Shown one piece after another: positions 1-6,350 of a DNA stretch of 8,435 bases (within the stretch, counting starts at the first letter, position 1; the number at the start of each line of letters is the position of its first letter). Position numbers and translations under genes: made by a program. Origin of the DNA: Candidatus Dadabacteria bacterium UBA2774 (GTDB lineage: Bacteria > Desulfobacterota_D > UBA1144 > Nemesobacterales > UBA2774); the NCBI GenBank assembly GCA_002352485.1, contig DEIM01000103.1:1-8435 (forward strand), written 5' to 3'. Below the pieces are notes generated by a model. The model was not told the origin of the DNA. It saw only the letters and a list, made by a program, of their open reading frames with translations, and made no database searches.

Positions 1-108
1 GGCGTCAAACCTGAGGAATATAAAAATAAATTAAACGAGCTCCTTACGATGAAGCCGTATAGGAAGATCGAGCGCGTGGAGCAGGATATGTATAAGATAG
101 GAGGCTGA
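1..108 (+). CDS. moaA: C-terminal end of probable GTP 3',8-cyclase MoaA (partial)
   Basis: An open frame enters from the left edge and stops at TGA 106-108, giving 35 residues that end in MYKIGG. MoaA proteins (radical SAM enzymes that convert GTP to 3',8-cH2GTP, the first step of Moco synthesis) end in a functionally required Gly-Gly, usually within an M..IGG motif and preceded by a KP-containing stretch. Both are seen here (LLTMKPYRK, then MYKIGG). The radical SAM and C-terminal cluster cysteines lie outside the window, so the call rests on the tail motif plus the position directly upstream of mobBA-moaD-moaE. MoaA is otherwise missing from this Moco set, which supports the call. The last codons, GGA GGC, also form an AGGAGG Shine-Dalgarno sequence. 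Another GG-ending protein is possible. Confidence 0.55.
   Translation, partial: GVKPEEYKNKLNELLTMKPYRKIERVEQDMYKIGG
99..104 (+). promoter_or_regulatory. Shine-Dalgarno AGGAGG inside the last codons of moaA
   Basis: AGGAGG is formed by the codons for the terminal Ile-Gly-Gly of the upstream protein. It sits 10 bases before ATG 115, which opens only a 17-codon frame, and 30 bases before ATG 135, the longest mobBA start. Its position therefore does not match the longest mobBA start well and raises doubt about where translation of mobBA begins. Confidence 0.55.
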
Positions 109-134
109 TTTTTAATGGCAGGGATCTCGATGAC

Positions 135-1322
135 ATGGCAGATATTAGATATATTACGGAGATTATGAATATGAATCTGAATTCAAGCGACCAGAGTGCG
201 GTCATTCAGGACGGGTATATATTTCATCCCTTCGAAATCTCAATCTGCGGTTATTCGAACACGGGGAAGACGACTCTAATTACCCGTCTTATCGAGAGCT
301 TAAGTCCGGAATTTGATATCGGCTATATAAAATACGGCGTCCATGAATTTGAGATAGATAAAGAGGGGAAGGATACACAAATGGCCTGGTCTAGCGGAGC
401 TTCCCGCGTCTCTATTTCAGATTCCCGCCACACGGCCCATATTCATAAGGGTGCTCCGACACAAATGGAGATGCGGTCCGCATTTAACTCCTGTGATTTT
501 GTGTTTCTCGAAGGTCTAAAGACAGCGAAGGTAAATAAGATCGTTTTGATCGACGATAAGAAGGAGATTCTCGATTCCGTCTCCTGCGGCGATATAGAAA
601 ATGTAATTGGGTTTATAGGACAAGGGGATACAGTAGAAGGCCTTCCTGTAAGCGCGCCTTATTTTCATCGAGACAACATACACGGAATCTCTGAATTTAT
701 AAGAGAGTATCTCTTCACATCAGCCTCAGAGACGCCGCTTTACGGTCTTGTGCTGACCGGGGGCGACAGCAGGCGCATGAATATGGACAAAGCCTTACTT
801 GATTATCACGGACGGCCCCAGGCAGAGGTAGTTTATGAGCTTTTGTCGGAGGTTTGCAGTAAAGTATGCATATCATCCAAAAAGGACCAGTGGAGCGATA
901 ACAGCTTGGATAAACTTCCTCAGATACATGACATATTCCTCGGGCTGGGCCCGCTTTCAGGAATACTCTCCGCAATGCATGCCCACACTCGAGCAGCCTG
1001 GCTTGTGGTTGCCTGCGATCTCCCTTATGTGAGCCGCGGGACTATTGAGACGCTCATAAAAAATCGAAACCCCTTAAAAATGGCCACATGTTTTAATAGT
1101 GTTAAGGGTAATCTCCCAGAGCCTCTTTGCTCTGTCTATGAGCCTAAAATAAGACTCAGGCTCCTAGAGAATTTGGCGATTGGAAACCTGTCGCCCAGGG
1201 ATATTTTTATGACTTCACCGGTGAAAACGGTCGATCAGTCAGAGCGTGAGAATCTCGAAAATGTTAACAGTGAAGAGGAATATAAAATAGCAAAATCAAA
1301 ATTAGGCAAAGGAGAAGGGTAA
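135..1322 (+). CDS. mobBA: Fused MobB-MobA: molybdopterin-guanine dinucleotide biosynthesis protein
   Basis: A 395-residue two-domain cytoplasmic protein. Residues about 32-195 are a MobB-type GTP-binding domain with a P-loop GYSNTGKTT (39-47). Residues about 203-390 are MobA, the Moco guanylyltransferase that joins GMP from GTP to molybdopterin. MobA marks are the nucleotide-binding LTGGDSRRMNMDKALL (207-222), GPLSGILSAM (272-281), VVACDLPYV (291-299) and EPLCSVYE (329-336). The usual Gly after RM in the first motif is Asn here (N216). MobB is thought to assist MobA, so the fusion is sensible. The stop overlaps the moaD start (TAATG). The start is uncertain: ATG 135 has only a weak AGGG upstream, while ATG 165 or 171 follow GGAG 158-161, with 171 better spaced (9 bases). 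The first 12 residues lie outside the conserved domain. The domain call is secure; the exact start is not. Confidence 0.93.
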   Translation: MADIRYITEIMNMNLNSSDQSAVIQDGYIFHPFEISICGYSNTGKTTLITRLIESLSPEFDIGYIKYGVHEFEIDKEGKDTQMAWSSGASRVSISDSRHTAHIHKGAPTQMEMRSAFNSCDFVFLEGLKTAKVNKIVLIDDKKEILDSVSCGDIENVIGFIGQGDTVEGLPVSAPYFHRDNIHGISEFIREYLFTSASETPLYGLVLTGGDSRRMNMDKALLDYHGRPQAEVVYELLSEVCSKVCISSKKDQWSDNSLDKLPQIHDIFLGLGPLSGILSAMHAHTRAAWLVVACDLPYVSRGTIETLIKNRNPLKMATCFNSVKGNLPEPLCSVYEPKIRLRLLENLAIGNLSPRDIFMTSPVKTVDQSERENLENVNSEEEYKIAKSKLGKGEG

Positions 1323-1573
1323 TGGAAAAACCCAAAGTCTTAAATATTCATTACTATGCAATGTTGAGAGAGAAAGCTGGCAAGAGAGAGGAAGACATAG
1401 AATCTTTCGCCGCCACTCCGCTAGAGCTGTATAAAGACCTTGCGGGGGAATACGGTTTCCCTTCCGATTCCAGGAGTATTAGAGTGTCGATTAACGAGGA
1501 GTTTCAAAGTATGGACACCGCTCTTTGCTCCGGGGACTGCGTCATATTTATCCCACCGGTGGCAGGAGGTTAA
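1322..1573 (+). CDS. moaD: Molybdopterin synthase sulfur-carrier subunit MoaD
   Basis: An 83-residue beta-grasp (ubiquitin-like) protein, the usual size for MoaD. The N-terminus (LNIHYYAMLREKAGKREE) matches the family, and the C-terminus VIFIPPVAGG carries the essential Gly-Gly tail (82-83). This tail is adenylylated and then turned into the thiocarboxylate that donates sulfur to cPMP within MPT synthase. The start ATG overlaps the mobBA stop by one base and is preceded by AAAGGAG at 1308-1314, seven bases away, so translational coupling is likely. No MoeB-like adenylyltransferase for this tail is seen in the window, so that activity must be encoded elsewhere. The next gene is its partner MoaE. 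Confidence 0.95.
   Translation: MEKPKVLNIHYYAMLREKAGKREEDIESFAATPLELYKDLAGEYGFPSDSRSIRVSINEEFQSMDTALCSGDCVIFIPPVAGG
1564..1570 (+). promoter_or_regulatory. Shine-Dalgarno AGGAGGT for moaE, encoded in the moaD Gly-Gly tail
   Basis: The codons GCA GGA GGT (Ala-Gly-Gly) at the end of moaD contain AGGAGGT, with seven bases (TAATTGA) before the moaE ATG at 1578. The functionally fixed diglycine codons thus double as a strong ribosome binding site for the partner subunit. Confidence 0.8.
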
Positions 1574-1577
1574 TTGA

Positions 1578-2003
1578 ATGTTCACGATTTCCGACGTGTC
1601 TATAGATACTGATTTACTTACTAAGGAGCTGATAAATTCAAGGGCCGGTGCATTTGTGTGTTTTGAGGGTAGGGTAAGGAATCATAACGACGGGGAAGAA
1701 GTCACCTCGCTTGAATACGAAGTTTATGAGGAGCTTGCACTAAAAGAAGCTCTCCGCATAGTAGAGGAAGCAAAGGAGAAGTTCAGCGTATTAGAGCTCG
1801 CAGGGGTGCACCGTCAGGGGCATCTGGTCATTGGGGACATAGCGGTATGGATCGGGGTTATTGCCGAGCACCGCGGGAGCGCGTTTGATGCTTGCCGGTA
1901 TATGATTGATGAAATAAAGCACAGGCTCCCGATATGGAAAAAGGAGCATTATATAAATAAAGAGCCCAAATGGGTTCAGTGCAGTGAGCACCATGGAACC
2001 TAA
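1578..2003 (+). CDS. moaE: Molybdopterin synthase catalytic subunit MoaE
   Basis: A 141-residue protein of normal MoaE length. MoaE with MoaD converts cyclic pyranopterin monophosphate into molybdopterin by adding two sulfurs. Family marks in order: FEGRVRNHNDGEEVTSLEYEVYEE (29-52), the HRQG turn (78-81), AEHRGSAFDACRYMIDEIK (96-114) and the active-site segment KHRLPIWKKE (114-123). The two lysines corresponding to the catalytic pair of E. coli MoaE (K119 and K126) appear to be K114 and K121. The start ATG lies 4 bases after the moaD stop and has an excellent AGGAGGT site. No oddities were seen. Confidence 0.96.
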   Translation: MFTISDVSIDTDLLTKELINSRAGAFVCFEGRVRNHNDGEEVTSLEYEVYEELALKEALRIVEEAKEKFSVLELAGVHRQGHLVIGDIAVWIGVIAEHRGSAFDACRYMIDEIKHRLPIWKKEHYINKEPKWVQCSEHHGT

Positions 2004-2030
2004 TAATATAAGTGTAAAGGGAAGAATAGT

Positions 2031-2765
2031 ATGCCGATAGTATTCTTCATAATCGCTCTTGTGTACTCATCCGTAGGATTTGGGGGAGGGTCCTCTTACA
2101 TCGCGGCTCTCGCGCTTTTCGATTACCCCTACGAGTCGATCCCGGTGATTGCTCTTATGTGTAATATTATTGTAGTCTCAGGCGGGATATACCATTTTCG
2201 AAGTAAAGGGCATTTTAAATGGTCCCTATTCTGGCCCTTCGCTGTAAGCTCCATTCCTATGGCCTTTATCGGGGGAAGTATTCCCATAAGCAGGGAGATT
2301 TTCTTGCTGCTTTTAGGGGCGTGCCTCTTCTTAGTAGCACTTAGGCTCCTTCTCTTTAACCGGGGAGAGAAGGAATACTCGGATTACAGGATGCCCGGGA
2401 CTCCTCTTGCTCTCGGGCTTGGAGGCGTGCTCGGTCTTATTTCCGGCATGGTTGGGATCGGAGGGGGCATATTCCTTGCTCCTCTGCTATTACATCTTAA
2501 GTGGGGGCTCCCGAAACAGATCGCCGCAACAGCTGCGCTTTTCATCCTTCTTAACTCTATTTCCGGACTGGCCGGGCAGTTCGCAAAGGGCACGGGTGTG
2601 AGTGGCTTACTGGACTATTGGCCGATTTTTCTGTCCGTTCTTATCGGCGGGCAGATCGGCAGCCGTCTAGGGTCTGGGAGCGTATTGTCACAGAGGATTG
2701 TTAAGGATTTAACGGCACTCCTGGTGCTGTTTGTATCACTAAGGATTTTTTATATGTTCGTGTAA
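2031..2765 (+). CDS. TauE/SafE (TSUP) family membrane permease, probable sulfur-anion transporter
   Basis: A 244-residue, very hydrophobic inner-membrane protein with about 7-8 predicted membrane segments. It shows the internal duplication of the TSUP family: a Gly-rich motif near the N-terminus (VGFGGGSSYIAAL, 15-27) is repeated in the second half (GMVGIGGGIFLAPLL, 139-153, followed by QIAATAALFILLNS). Known members export sulfite or sulfoacetate, or move related sulfur compounds, but the substrate cannot be read from sequence. The gene sits 27 bases after moaE with a usable AAAGGGAAG upstream, so it is probably co-transcribed with the Moco genes. Possible roles are handling of sulfur anions linked to MPT sulfuration or to a molybdoenzyme such as a sulfite-oxidising one; both are inference. 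Family call firm, substrate unknown. Confidence 0.88.
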   Translation: MPIVFFIIALVYSSVGFGGGSSYIAALALFDYPYESIPVIALMCNIIVVSGGIYHFRSKGHFKWSLFWPFAVSSIPMAFIGGSIPISREIFLLLLGACLFLVALRLLLFNRGEKEYSDYRMPGTPLALGLGGVLGLISGMVGIGGGIFLAPLLLHLKWGLPKQIAATAALFILLNSISGLAGQFAKGTGVSGLLDYWPIFLSVLIGGQIGSRLGSGSVLSQRIVKDLTALLVLFVSLRIFYMFV

Positions 2766-2843
2766 TCACGTGGCTAATTAACAGATATTAAGCATGCAGG
2801 GTTAAGAGCAAAATTAGGAAAGTTTTCATAGGAGATCGAGTCA

Positions 2844-3752
2844 ATGATCAATGTAAGTCATAAAACAACTACGCTGAGAACAGCAAAAGCGCGGGCTATT
2901 GTGGAGATGACACCAGAAACCGCTCAAAAAATACTAAACCGTGAAGTGCCAAAAGGTGATGTGCTTGAATTTACAAAGGCTGCTGCAATGGTTGGAGCTA
3001 AAAAGACCCCCGAGCTTCTGCTCTTCTGCCACAATATTCCCGTTGAGTGGGTGCAAACGGAGACAGAAATACAGGACGGAAAGAGGATAATAATTGACGT
3101 TACCGTACAGTCCACTGCAAAGACCGGCTGCGAGATGGAGGCTCTAACGGCCGCCAGTGCAGCAGCGCTCACTGTATATGACATGTGTAAGCCTATAGAT
3201 AAGGATATGGAGATTAAATCCGTCAAGCTCCTTGAGAAATCGGGCGGGAAGTCACAGTTTAAAGAGAAAATCCCCGAAGGTATGAAAGCAGGCGTTCTTG
3301 TGATCTCGGATTCCGTTTTTGCCGAAAAGAAGCAGGACACCGCAGGTAAAAATATTCTCTCTAAACTACGAGAGGTTGGAATAGAAAACGCCGAGTACAG
3401 GATTGTTCCCGATGAGCCCGAGGATATAAGGAGCACCGTTAGCGAGTGGTGTGAGAGCGGGTACAAGCTGGTAATTACAACAGGGGGCACCGGGCTTTCA
3501 CCAAGGGATAATACTCCCGAAGCTGTCCGCCCGCTGATTGAAAAGGAGATACAGGGAATCATGGAGGCGGCACGCAACTACGGCCAGAACAGGACCCCTT
3601 ACTCCATGCTTTCAAGAGGCGTTTCGGGGCTTAGGGGAGACACTTTAATATTAACACTCCCGGGTTCATCAAAAGGCGCCAAGGAATCAATGGACGCACT
3701 CTTTCCCTATGTTATCCACCTCTACCGGATGATGGATGGAGGAAAACACTGA
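2844..3752 (+). CDS. moaCB: Fused MoaC-MoaB/MogA: cPMP synthase plus molybdopterin adenylyltransferase
   Basis: A 302-residue bifunctional cytoplasmic protein. Residues 1-140 are MoaC, which turns 3',8-cH2GTP from MoaA into cyclic pyranopterin monophosphate. Visible marks are MINVSHKTTTLRTA, KGDVLEFTKAAAMVGAKKT (37-55), the active-site Cys-His (FCH, 61-63), AKTGCEMEALTAAS (92-105), YDMCKPIDKDM (112-122, with the conserved Asp113/Lys116 pair) and LLEKSGGKS. Residues about 148-298 are a MoaB/MogA domain that adenylylates molybdopterin: VLVISDSVFAEKKQDTAGK (151-169), TTGGTGLSPRDNTPEA (212-227) and LPGSSKGAKES (272-282). The usual MoaC PLCHPL loop reads LFCHNI here. MoaC-MoaB fusions of this order are known. 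AGGAG at 2830-2834 lies 9 bases before the ATG. The product joins pathway steps before and after MoaD/MoaE. Confidence 0.95.
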   Translation: MINVSHKTTTLRTAKARAIVEMTPETAQKILNREVPKGDVLEFTKAAAMVGAKKTPELLLFCHNIPVEWVQTETEIQDGKRIIIDVTVQSTAKTGCEMEALTAASAAALTVYDMCKPIDKDMEIKSVKLLEKSGGKSQFKEKIPEGMKAGVLVISDSVFAEKKQDTAGKNILSKLREVGIENAEYRIVPDEPEDIRSTVSEWCESGYKLVITTGGTGLSPRDNTPEAVRPLIEKEIQGIMEAARNYGQNRTPYSMLSRGVSGLRGDTLILTLPGSSKGAKESMDALFPYVIHLYRMMDGGKH

Positions 3753-3894
3753 CAGCAACATTCCAGATTTTACCGACTCAGAATTGGATGAGTATTTAAT
3801 ATTCTCCTCACATACAGGTGGTCACAGGATAGACAATGAAGCGAATAAACAGAGGCGACAATCAAACATTTTCGGTTTTCGAAGTGGCTTTTAG
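3736..3894 (+). CDS. Possible small acidic protein bridging moaCB and nnrS (unrecognised)
   Basis: A 52-codon ATG frame that overlaps the last 17 bases of moaCB, crosses the whole 83-base gap and overlaps the first 59 bases of nnrS in another frame. The first half is strongly acidic and reads like protein (MEENTDSNIPDFTDSELDEY), while the second half is basic where it overlaps nnrS. No family is recognised, and there is no convincing ribosome site of its own, so expression would depend on coupling to moaCB. A chance open frame is at least as likely. Confidence 0.2.
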   Translation: MEENTDSNIPDFTDSELDEYLIFSSHTGGHRIDNEANKQRRQSNIFGFRSGF

Positions 3895-5035
3895 ACCGTT
3901 TTTTTTACTGGCGGGAATTTCCTCTTTGTATTATATGATAATCTGGACAGCTTATTATAGCTTTCAGCTCAACCTCAATTTCCAGAGTATATCGCCTACT
4001 ATGTGGCACGCCCACGAAATGCTGTTTGGCTACACAGCGGCAGTCATAGCGGGCTTTCTGCTAACCGTCGAGAAGTATTGGTTGGGGGTGGAAATAAACA
4101 AAAAATTCCTGCTCGTATCTTTGTTAACTCTTTGGGTCCTTGCAAGGGTATTTCTCTCTGTTCCCTTGTTTAGCGGCTTTTCCTATATATTTGGAGCTGT
4201 AATTGACTGCTTGTTCTTTATCGTTCTTGCCATAAGAGTTTTGTATCCGATATTAAGCGCCAAAGCTTGGGACAAGACAGTCTTGGCCGCGCATCTGGCT
4301 ATAATCGCGGCGAGTAATGTCATATTCTATCTGGGGCTGTTCGGGATAATACCAAACGGTCAGCGCCTGGGAGTGTACGCAGCCTTATACGTTGTAATAT
4401 CGATTATTTTACTCATGGGACGGAGAATGACGCCTATATTTATCCGCAATGCTCTCATGGAGTTTAAATTTGAACCCAAGAACCACCGAGTTGTAGATAT
4501 ACTCAGCATACTGTTTTTTATCTTATTTTTCATATTAGAGCTGTTTTTTAATAGCGGTAAATTTGTTCTGATAATTGCGGGCATACTTGCTGTGCTCTAT
4601 TCACTCAGATTGTACGGATGGTACTCAAACAAAATATTGGATAAACCGCTTCTCTGGGTTATGTTTGCCGCTTATTCCTGGATCGTGGTAGGGTTTGCAC
4701 TCATATTCCTCTCCCAGTTCTTTAATATCCCGGCTGTCCTCTCCGTTCACAGCTTTACCTACGGCGGTATTGGGCTAATGACAATCGGATTCATGTCCCG
4801 TGTGATTTTGGGGCATACCGGAAGAAACGTCTTCGACCCTCCGAATATAGTATTTTGGATATTTGCTATTTTACTTACGGGCGCGGTTGTGAGAGTATTC
4901 TTGCCGCTAATAGATATGAGTAATTACCGGGTTTGGATCGGTGCTTCTCAACTGCTGTGGATTGTATCGTTTCTCATATTCGCGGCCTTGTTTTTCCCGA
5001 TGCTGCTTAGACCCGCATTAGAGAAAAAGTCCTGA
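3836..5035 (+). CDS. nnrS: NnrS family heme/copper membrane protein (nitric oxide stress)
   Basis: A 399-residue polytopic membrane protein of normal NnrS length with about 12 membrane segments. Signature stretches are VAFRPFFLLAG (17-27), the histidine motif MWHAHEMLFGYTAAVIAGFLLT (56-77, in part), RRMTPIFIRNA (196-206) and SFTYGGIGLMTIGFMSRV (306-323) followed by LGHTGR (325-330). NnrS proteins bind heme and copper, are found in denitrifiers and other bacteria that meet NO, and are linked to resistance to NO and reactive nitrogen species; the biochemical reaction is not settled. AGGA at 3826-3829 supports the ATG. It is the last gene of the plus-strand block, and its TGA is directly followed by the stop codon of the opposing radical SAM gene. 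Its place after moaCB ties it to Moco-dependent respiration, probably nitrate reduction (inference). Confidence 0.93.
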   Translation: MKRINRGDNQTFSVFEVAFRPFFLLAGISSLYYMIIWTAYYSFQLNLNFQSISPTMWHAHEMLFGYTAAVIAGFLLTVEKYWLGVEINKKFLLVSLLTLWVLARVFLSVPLFSGFSYIFGAVIDCLFFIVLAIRVLYPILSAKAWDKTVLAAHLAIIAASNVIFYLGLFGIIPNGQRLGVYAALYVVISIILLMGRRMTPIFIRNALMEFKFEPKNHRVVDILSILFFILFFILELFFNSGKFVLIIAGILAVLYSLRLYGWYSNKILDKPLLWVMFAAYSWIVVGFALIFLSQFFNIPAVLSVHSFTYGGIGLMTIGFMSRVILGHTGRNVFDPPNIVFWIFAILLTGAVVRVFLPLIDMSNYRVWIGASQLLWIVSFLIFAALFFPMLLRPALEKKS

Positions 5036-6193
5036 TTACTCAGTCCTGTCATGAGGAGGCTGATAGACGCAAAAGGGCTCGGGCGCCATTAAGTCGCCCG
5101 ACATAGCGTATGCCCGCGAGCGAGAGCCTGCACAGATGGTTTTGTACTCACATATTCCACACTTACCCAACAGACGGTCCGTGTCTCTTAGAAGCTTAAA
5201 GACCTCGTGATCTGCGTAAACCTCGGCCAGAGAATCACTGCGCATATCCCCGGTCTTTAGAGGGAGAAACCCACTAGGGTATATTTCTCCCGTATGGGAG
5301 ATGAAAACATAGCCGTTCCCTGCATTTACACCCTTAGGCGCGTGCCCAATGCTGCCGCCGGGTCCGAAATCACGCGTCATACGGTCCGGCAATTTCACTT
5401 CGGATGTGCTTTTCCGTGAAGACCCGTTATTCCTTTCCTGCTCGACCACGTATCTTCTGTAGTGCTGCGCTTCTGTAATTTTTACTATAAAATCAACGTC
5501 TTTTGAAAATTTGTAGAGCTTTTCAAATAGTTTTTCATACTCTCGGGCGCTCATCTGCTTTAGTAGTTTGCCCCTGCCCATAGGTACAAGGAAAAATACC
5601 TCCCAGAAAACAACTCCGAGGGATTTTACAAGCTCTGCTATCTCGTCGAAATAATCAAAATTATATTTACTGAATGTGGTATTAATCTGAAAAGGCATTC
5701 CGGCATCACGGGCATATTCCGCCCCCTTCATGGTTATATCAAATGCCCCCGGCACGCCGCGAAATGTGTCATGGACCTCTGCGTTATGACCGTCCAGGCT
5801 GAGAGCCATCTGAGAGAGCCCCGCAGCTTTTAGCTCCGTAACCAGCTCCGGAGTAAGCATTTTAGTAGCAGCCGGTATAGTAGCCATTCTTAGGCCCAGC
5901 TCGGAGCCGTGGCGGATTAAATCAAATATATCTTCCCTCTTTACCGGGTCTCCGCCGGTCAATACCATTATTTGCGCTCCCATAGAGCTCACATCTGAAA
6001 TCAGATCAAGCCCCTCTTGGGTTGAAAGCTCTCTGGGGTCGCGCCAGTCAATGGCTTCCGCCCTACAGTGGCTGCATGCAAGGTCGCAAGCCCGTGTAAT
6101 TTCCCATATAACAATAAATGGGGACTTAGCAAAATCGATATCATGGAGCTTTTTCATCATGCTGCTATGGGCGTGCTTTCCGGTCTTTTTCAT
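5036..6193 (-). CDS. Radical SAM/SPASM protein, TIGR04053-like, related to AhbD/NirJ
   Basis: The longest open frame begins at a GTG at 6286 (416 residues, numbered from there). The ATG chosen here is residue 32, and the twin ATGs at residues 43-44 (6160/6157) also fit, because family similarity begins near residue 50 (FAKSPFIVIWE). None has a clear Shine-Dalgarno. The radical SAM cluster motif is CDLACSHC (C67, C71, C74), with LTGGDP (109-114), SLDGHNAEVHDTFRGV (163-178), FQINTT (199-204) and FFLVPMGRGK (231-240). The SPASM tail has GKCGICEYKTICAGSRSRAYA with Cys376, 379, 385 and 406, enough for an auxiliary Fe-S cluster. The pattern fits the TIGR04053 family, a relative of AhbD (siroheme-route heme synthase) and NirJ (heme d1). 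The exact reaction is unknown; divergence from a porphyrinogen oxidase gene and proximity to nnrS suggest a tetrapyrrole-related role (inference). Confidence 0.85.
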   Translation of the reverse strand: MKKTGKHAHSSMMKKLHDIDFAKSPFIVIWEITRACDLACSHCRAEAIDWRDPRELSTQEGLDLISDVSSMGAQIMVLTGGDPVKREDIFDLIRHGSELGLRMATIPAATKMLTPELVTELKAAGLSQMALSLDGHNAEVHDTFRGVPGAFDITMKGAEYARDAGMPFQINTTFSKYNFDYFDEIAELVKSLGVVFWEVFFLVPMGRGKLLKQMSAREYEKLFEKLYKFSKDVDFIVKITEAQHYRRYVVEQERNNGSSRKSTSEVKLPDRMTRDFGPGGSIGHAPKGVNAGNGYVFISHTGEIYPSGFLPLKTGDMRSDSLAEVYADHEVFKLLRDTDRLLGKCGICEYKTICAGSRSRAYAMSGDLMAPEPFCVYQPPHDRTE

Positions 6194-6316
6194 AATATGG
6201 AATATAACGGTGCAATCCCTATGCCAATCGGCGCCGTTTCCGTGAACCGGGCAGCTTTTTAGTGAGTTTTGGCAATAATACCGCACTCAATGGTAGGTAA
6301 ATTCTGTTCAACGTAT

Positions 6317-6334
6317 GAACCGGACTCCCGGTTC
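6317..6334. repeat. Perfect inverted repeat GAACCGG-ACTC-CCGGTTC
   Basis: Two 7-base arms around a 4-base centre, in the spacer between the divergent genes. It lies about 125 bases upstream of the predicted sigma-54 start point, the usual distance for an enhancer-type activator site. It could equally be an operator or a hairpin near the start of the radical SAM message. No T-run follows on either strand, so it is not a typical terminator. Confidence 0.5.
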
Positions 6335-6350
6335 TTAAATGATATGTAAG

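Noticed and set aside
1993..2040. 15-codon frame across the moaE/permease junction
   Set aside because: It is short, has no ribosome binding site, and stops ten bases into the permease gene.
2766..2843. Separate promoter before moaCB
   Set aside because: The 78-base gap is AT-rich, but no -35/-10 pair with good spacing or sigma-54 element was found; only a good ribosome site is clear.
2924..3577. 217-codon minus-strand open frame opposite moaCB
   Set aside because: It lies fully inside a well-supported fusion gene, is rich in Ser/Ile/Pro as expected from antisense translation, and shows no recognisable domain.
6317..6334. Rho-independent terminator
   Set aside because: The stem is short and no run of T follows on either strand; it is also upstream of, not after, genes.
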